Positions 62,391 to 64,000 of a stretch of 64,000 nt of DNA are shown in pieces. The position numbers and the translations under genes are program-made. Source of the stretch: Pelagibius marinus. GTDB lineage: Bacteria > Pseudomonadota > Alphaproteobacteria > Kiloniellales > Kiloniellaceae. Under the pieces are notes generated by a model that was given only the letters and a program-made list of their open reading frames with translations, searched no databases and was not told the origin of the DNA. Every line of letters begins with the position of its first letter. Within the stretch, counting starts at the first letter, position 1. The stretch spans positions 62,001 to 126,000 of the forward strand of contig NZ_JACSDK010000003.1 in the NCBI RefSeq assembly GCF_014925385.1. The letters are read 5' to 3'.

Positions 62391-63072
62391 TCACGGCGAG
62401 CAGGGCGGCCATGCGGCGGCGGGTCTCGGCGTCGGCGCCGCCGGTGATGCCGTTCTGGCGGTAGTGGCGCTGGAAGGCGCGGATCACGGCGGGCAGGTCC
62501 TCGTCCGTAAAGCCGTAGCCGATGCGCTTGAGGGCCTGGCCGACGGCGCTTTCCAGCACCGCCGCGGAGCCTTCCTCCGGCCAGAGGCCGATGCCGCTGC
62601 CCGCCAGGCCGCGCCAGTCGAACAGTTCGCCCGGGTCCTCTTTGCGCAGGGGCGCCACGTCGGCGTGGCCCAGCACCCGCGCCGCCGGGATGGGATGGCG
62701 CGCCAGGATGTCCAGGGCCAGGGATTTCAGGGCCGCCATCTGCGCCGGCGGAAAGGGGCGGTAGCCGAACTCGTGGCCGGGATTGACCAGCTCGATGCCG
62801 ATGGAGCGGGCATTGATGTCGCTCGCCCCCTGCCAGAGAGCGACCCCGGCGTGCCAGGCGCGGCGGTCCTCGCCGACCAGGGCGAAGATGTGCCCGTCCT
62901 CCTCGATGCAGTAGTGGGCGCTGACCTTGGCTTCCGGGTCGCAGAGGCGCTGCAGCGCCGCCTCGCCGCTCGGCATGCCGGTGTAGTGCAGCACCAGGGT
63001 GTCGATCTCCTGGCCGTCCGGGCGGGCGTCGTGGTTGGGGGAGGGGCGATCTATGATATCCGAATCCGTCAT
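62383..63072 (-). CDS. N-acetylmuramoyl-L-alanine amidase, AmpD/AmiD type
   Basis: This 229-residue Amidase_2 protein has zinc ligands in LVLHYTGMPSG (first His), WHAGVA and LGHADVAPLRKEDPG (later His and Asp region). The ~65-residue C-terminal part resembles a peptidoglycan-binding domain, as in AmiD. No signal peptide is visible, so it is probably the cytoplasmic AmpD-like enzyme that cleaves anhydro-muropeptides during wall recycling, which fits its place beside the wall cluster. The final codons double as the rnpB -35. Confidence 0.9.
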   Translation of the reverse strand: MTDSDIIDRPSPNHDARPDGQEIDTLVLHYTGMPSGEAALQRLCDPEAKVSAHYCIEEDGHIFALVGEDRRAWHAGVALWQGASDINARSIGIELVNPGHEFGYRPFPPAQMAALKSLALDILARHPIPAARVLGHADVAPLRKEDPGELFDWRGLAGSGIGLWPEEGSAAVLESAVGQALKRIGYGFTDEDLPAVIRAFQRHYRQNGITGGADAETRRRMAALLAVID

Positions 63073-63105
63073 GGCCCCACTATACCCTGATATATGCCGT
63101 TCTGC

Positions 63106-64000
63106 TTATAGCCGCTCGGCTTCGGGGGCGGTCGTTTTCGGGCGGCGCAGGATAATGATCCCCACCCCCGCGATGGTCATGACGCCGCCGGAAATGAGAT
63201 TCACGGTCAACTCCTCGTCCAGGAAGACGACGCCGGACATCACGCCGAACAGCGGCACCAGCAGGGTCGCCGACATGACCTGGTTCATCTGGTAGCGCTG
63301 CAGCAGCCAGTACCAGCAGCCGTAGCCGATCACCACCACCGCCACGGCCTGATAGACCACCGCGAAGTAGGCCCAGAAGTCGGCCTGGCGCACGGCCTCG
63401 ATCTGGCCGTCCTCCAAGACCGCCGAGGCGGCGAAGAGCATCGGCGTGGCGAAGACCGCCAGCCAGGCGTTGAGGGTGATGCCGTCCACCTCCTTCAGCC
63501 GCTTGATCATCACGTTGGCGATGGACCAGATGAAGCAGGCGGTGAGCACGAAGCTGAGCGCCAGGTACTGGCCGTCCAGGCGCGGCTCCCCGGCGATCAC
63601 GGCGACGCCCAGGAAGGCGATGGCCATGCCCAGCGCGCGGCGCCAGCCCAGCCTGTCCTTGAAGAAGATGGCCGCCAGCAGTGAGGCGAAGGGCACCTGA
63701 AGCTGGATGGTGATGGCCGCGGTGGCGGCGTCGACCGTCTTCAGCCCGTTGAACATGAAGGAGAAGTGCAGCAGCCCCAGGACCACCGCGATGGCGAAGA
63801 CGGCGCCCCATTGGCCGTGCGGGCGTTTGGCGAAGGGCAGCAGCAGGATGGCGACCAGCAGAAAGCGGCAGGCGACCAGGAAGATCGGCGGGATCTGCTG
63901 CAGGCCGATCTTGGCGACGGCGAAGTTGAGGCCCCAGAGAATCATGATGCCGAGCACCAGCAGCAGGTGCAGCGGGGTGAGCGGCGTCTCGGCGCTCGGC
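63106..64000 (-). CDS. EamA-family (DMT) transporter, 5' partial
   Basis: The frame remains open to the right edge of the window, so the first residues are missing. About 298 codons are present with nine to ten hydrophobic segments in two EamA repeats (WGLNFAVAKIGLQQIPP begins the first; FIWSIANVMIKRL begins the second). Such proteins export amino acids or metabolites across the inner membrane, but the substrate is unknown. The gene lies 33 bases upstream of, and codirectional with, the amidase gene. Confidence 0.87.
   Translation of the reverse strand, partial: PSAETPLTPLHLLLVLGIMILWGLNFAVAKIGLQQIPPIFLVACRFLLVAILLLPFAKRPHGQWGAVFAIAVVLGLLHFSFMFNGLKTVDAATAAITIQLQVPFASLLAAIFFKDRLGWRRALGMAIAFLGVAVIAGEPRLDGQYLALSFVLTACFIWSIANVMIKRLKEVDGITLNAWLAVFATPMLFAASAVLEDGQIEAVRQADFWAYFAVVYQAVAVVVIGYGCWYWLLQRYQMNQVMSATLLVPLFGVMSGVVFLDEELTVNLISGGVMTIAGVGIIILRRPKTTAPEAERL

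Overview
The window is a 64 kb stretch of a GC-rich alphaproteobacterial chromosome. The gene content and order suggest a Rhodospirillales-like organism: a dcw cell-wall/division cluster that runs on into lpxC, bamD, recN and ligA, with an RNase P RNA gene just upstream of mraZ. Genus cannot be assigned from sequence reading alone.

Layout. 1-8.4 kb: the end of a sodium/solute-symporter histidine kinase, ettA, an mlaC/mlaA-like outer-membrane lipid pair, a BASS-family transporter, a hot-dog thioesterase, a pentapeptide-repeat protein and an exported intradiol dioxygenase. 8.7-18 kb: a ClC-CBS chloride carrier, a GNAT-like enzyme next to a LysR-like regulator and a divergent XRE regulator that share a palindrome-bearing region, an aldo/keto reductase divergent from a LysR regulator, an HtrA-like protein that has lost its catalytic triad, an unknown exported protein and an AstE/AspA-like metallohydrolase. 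18-29.5 kb: a UvrD/PcrA helicase, prmA, an unknown membrane protein, a 0.5 kb noncoding block packed with inverted repeats and a long G tract, a tandem DUF1127 protein, an M24 aminopeptidase P and an IorA/IorB-like molybdenum hydroxylase pair with an operator-like inverted repeat on its promoter.

29.5-36.3 kb looks like an acquired or rearranged segment. A kinase fragment is butted against a frameshifted SDR fragment. Then comes the stress operon prkA-yeaH-spoVR, visibly less GC-rich than its surroundings and bracketed by two direct copies of a short interspersed repeat.

36.3-61.7 kb, all on the minus strand: in transcription order mraZ, rsmH, ftsL, ftsI, murE, murF, mraY, murD, ftsW, murG, murC, murB, ddl, ftsQ, ftsA, ftsZ, lpxC, bamD, recN, ligA. 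Most junctions from mraZ to ddl are start/stop overlaps, implying translational coupling. Together these genes make lipid II, polymerise septal peptidoglycan, build the Z ring, start lipid A synthesis and assemble outer-membrane proteins. Upstream of mraZ are four TGGG[AT] boxes at an exact 10-base period lying over a TTGACA promoter, which fits MraZ autorepression. The window ends with rnpB, whose promoter lies inside the end of an AmpD-type amidase gene, and a partial EamA transporter.

No tRNA gene, CRISPR array, intact insertion sequence or prophage was recognised. No clearly new defence or metabolic system was found. The most unusual items are the triad-less HtrA protein, the prkA island with its flanking repeats, the regulator/GNAT/XRE module, and the hairpin-rich G-tract block.
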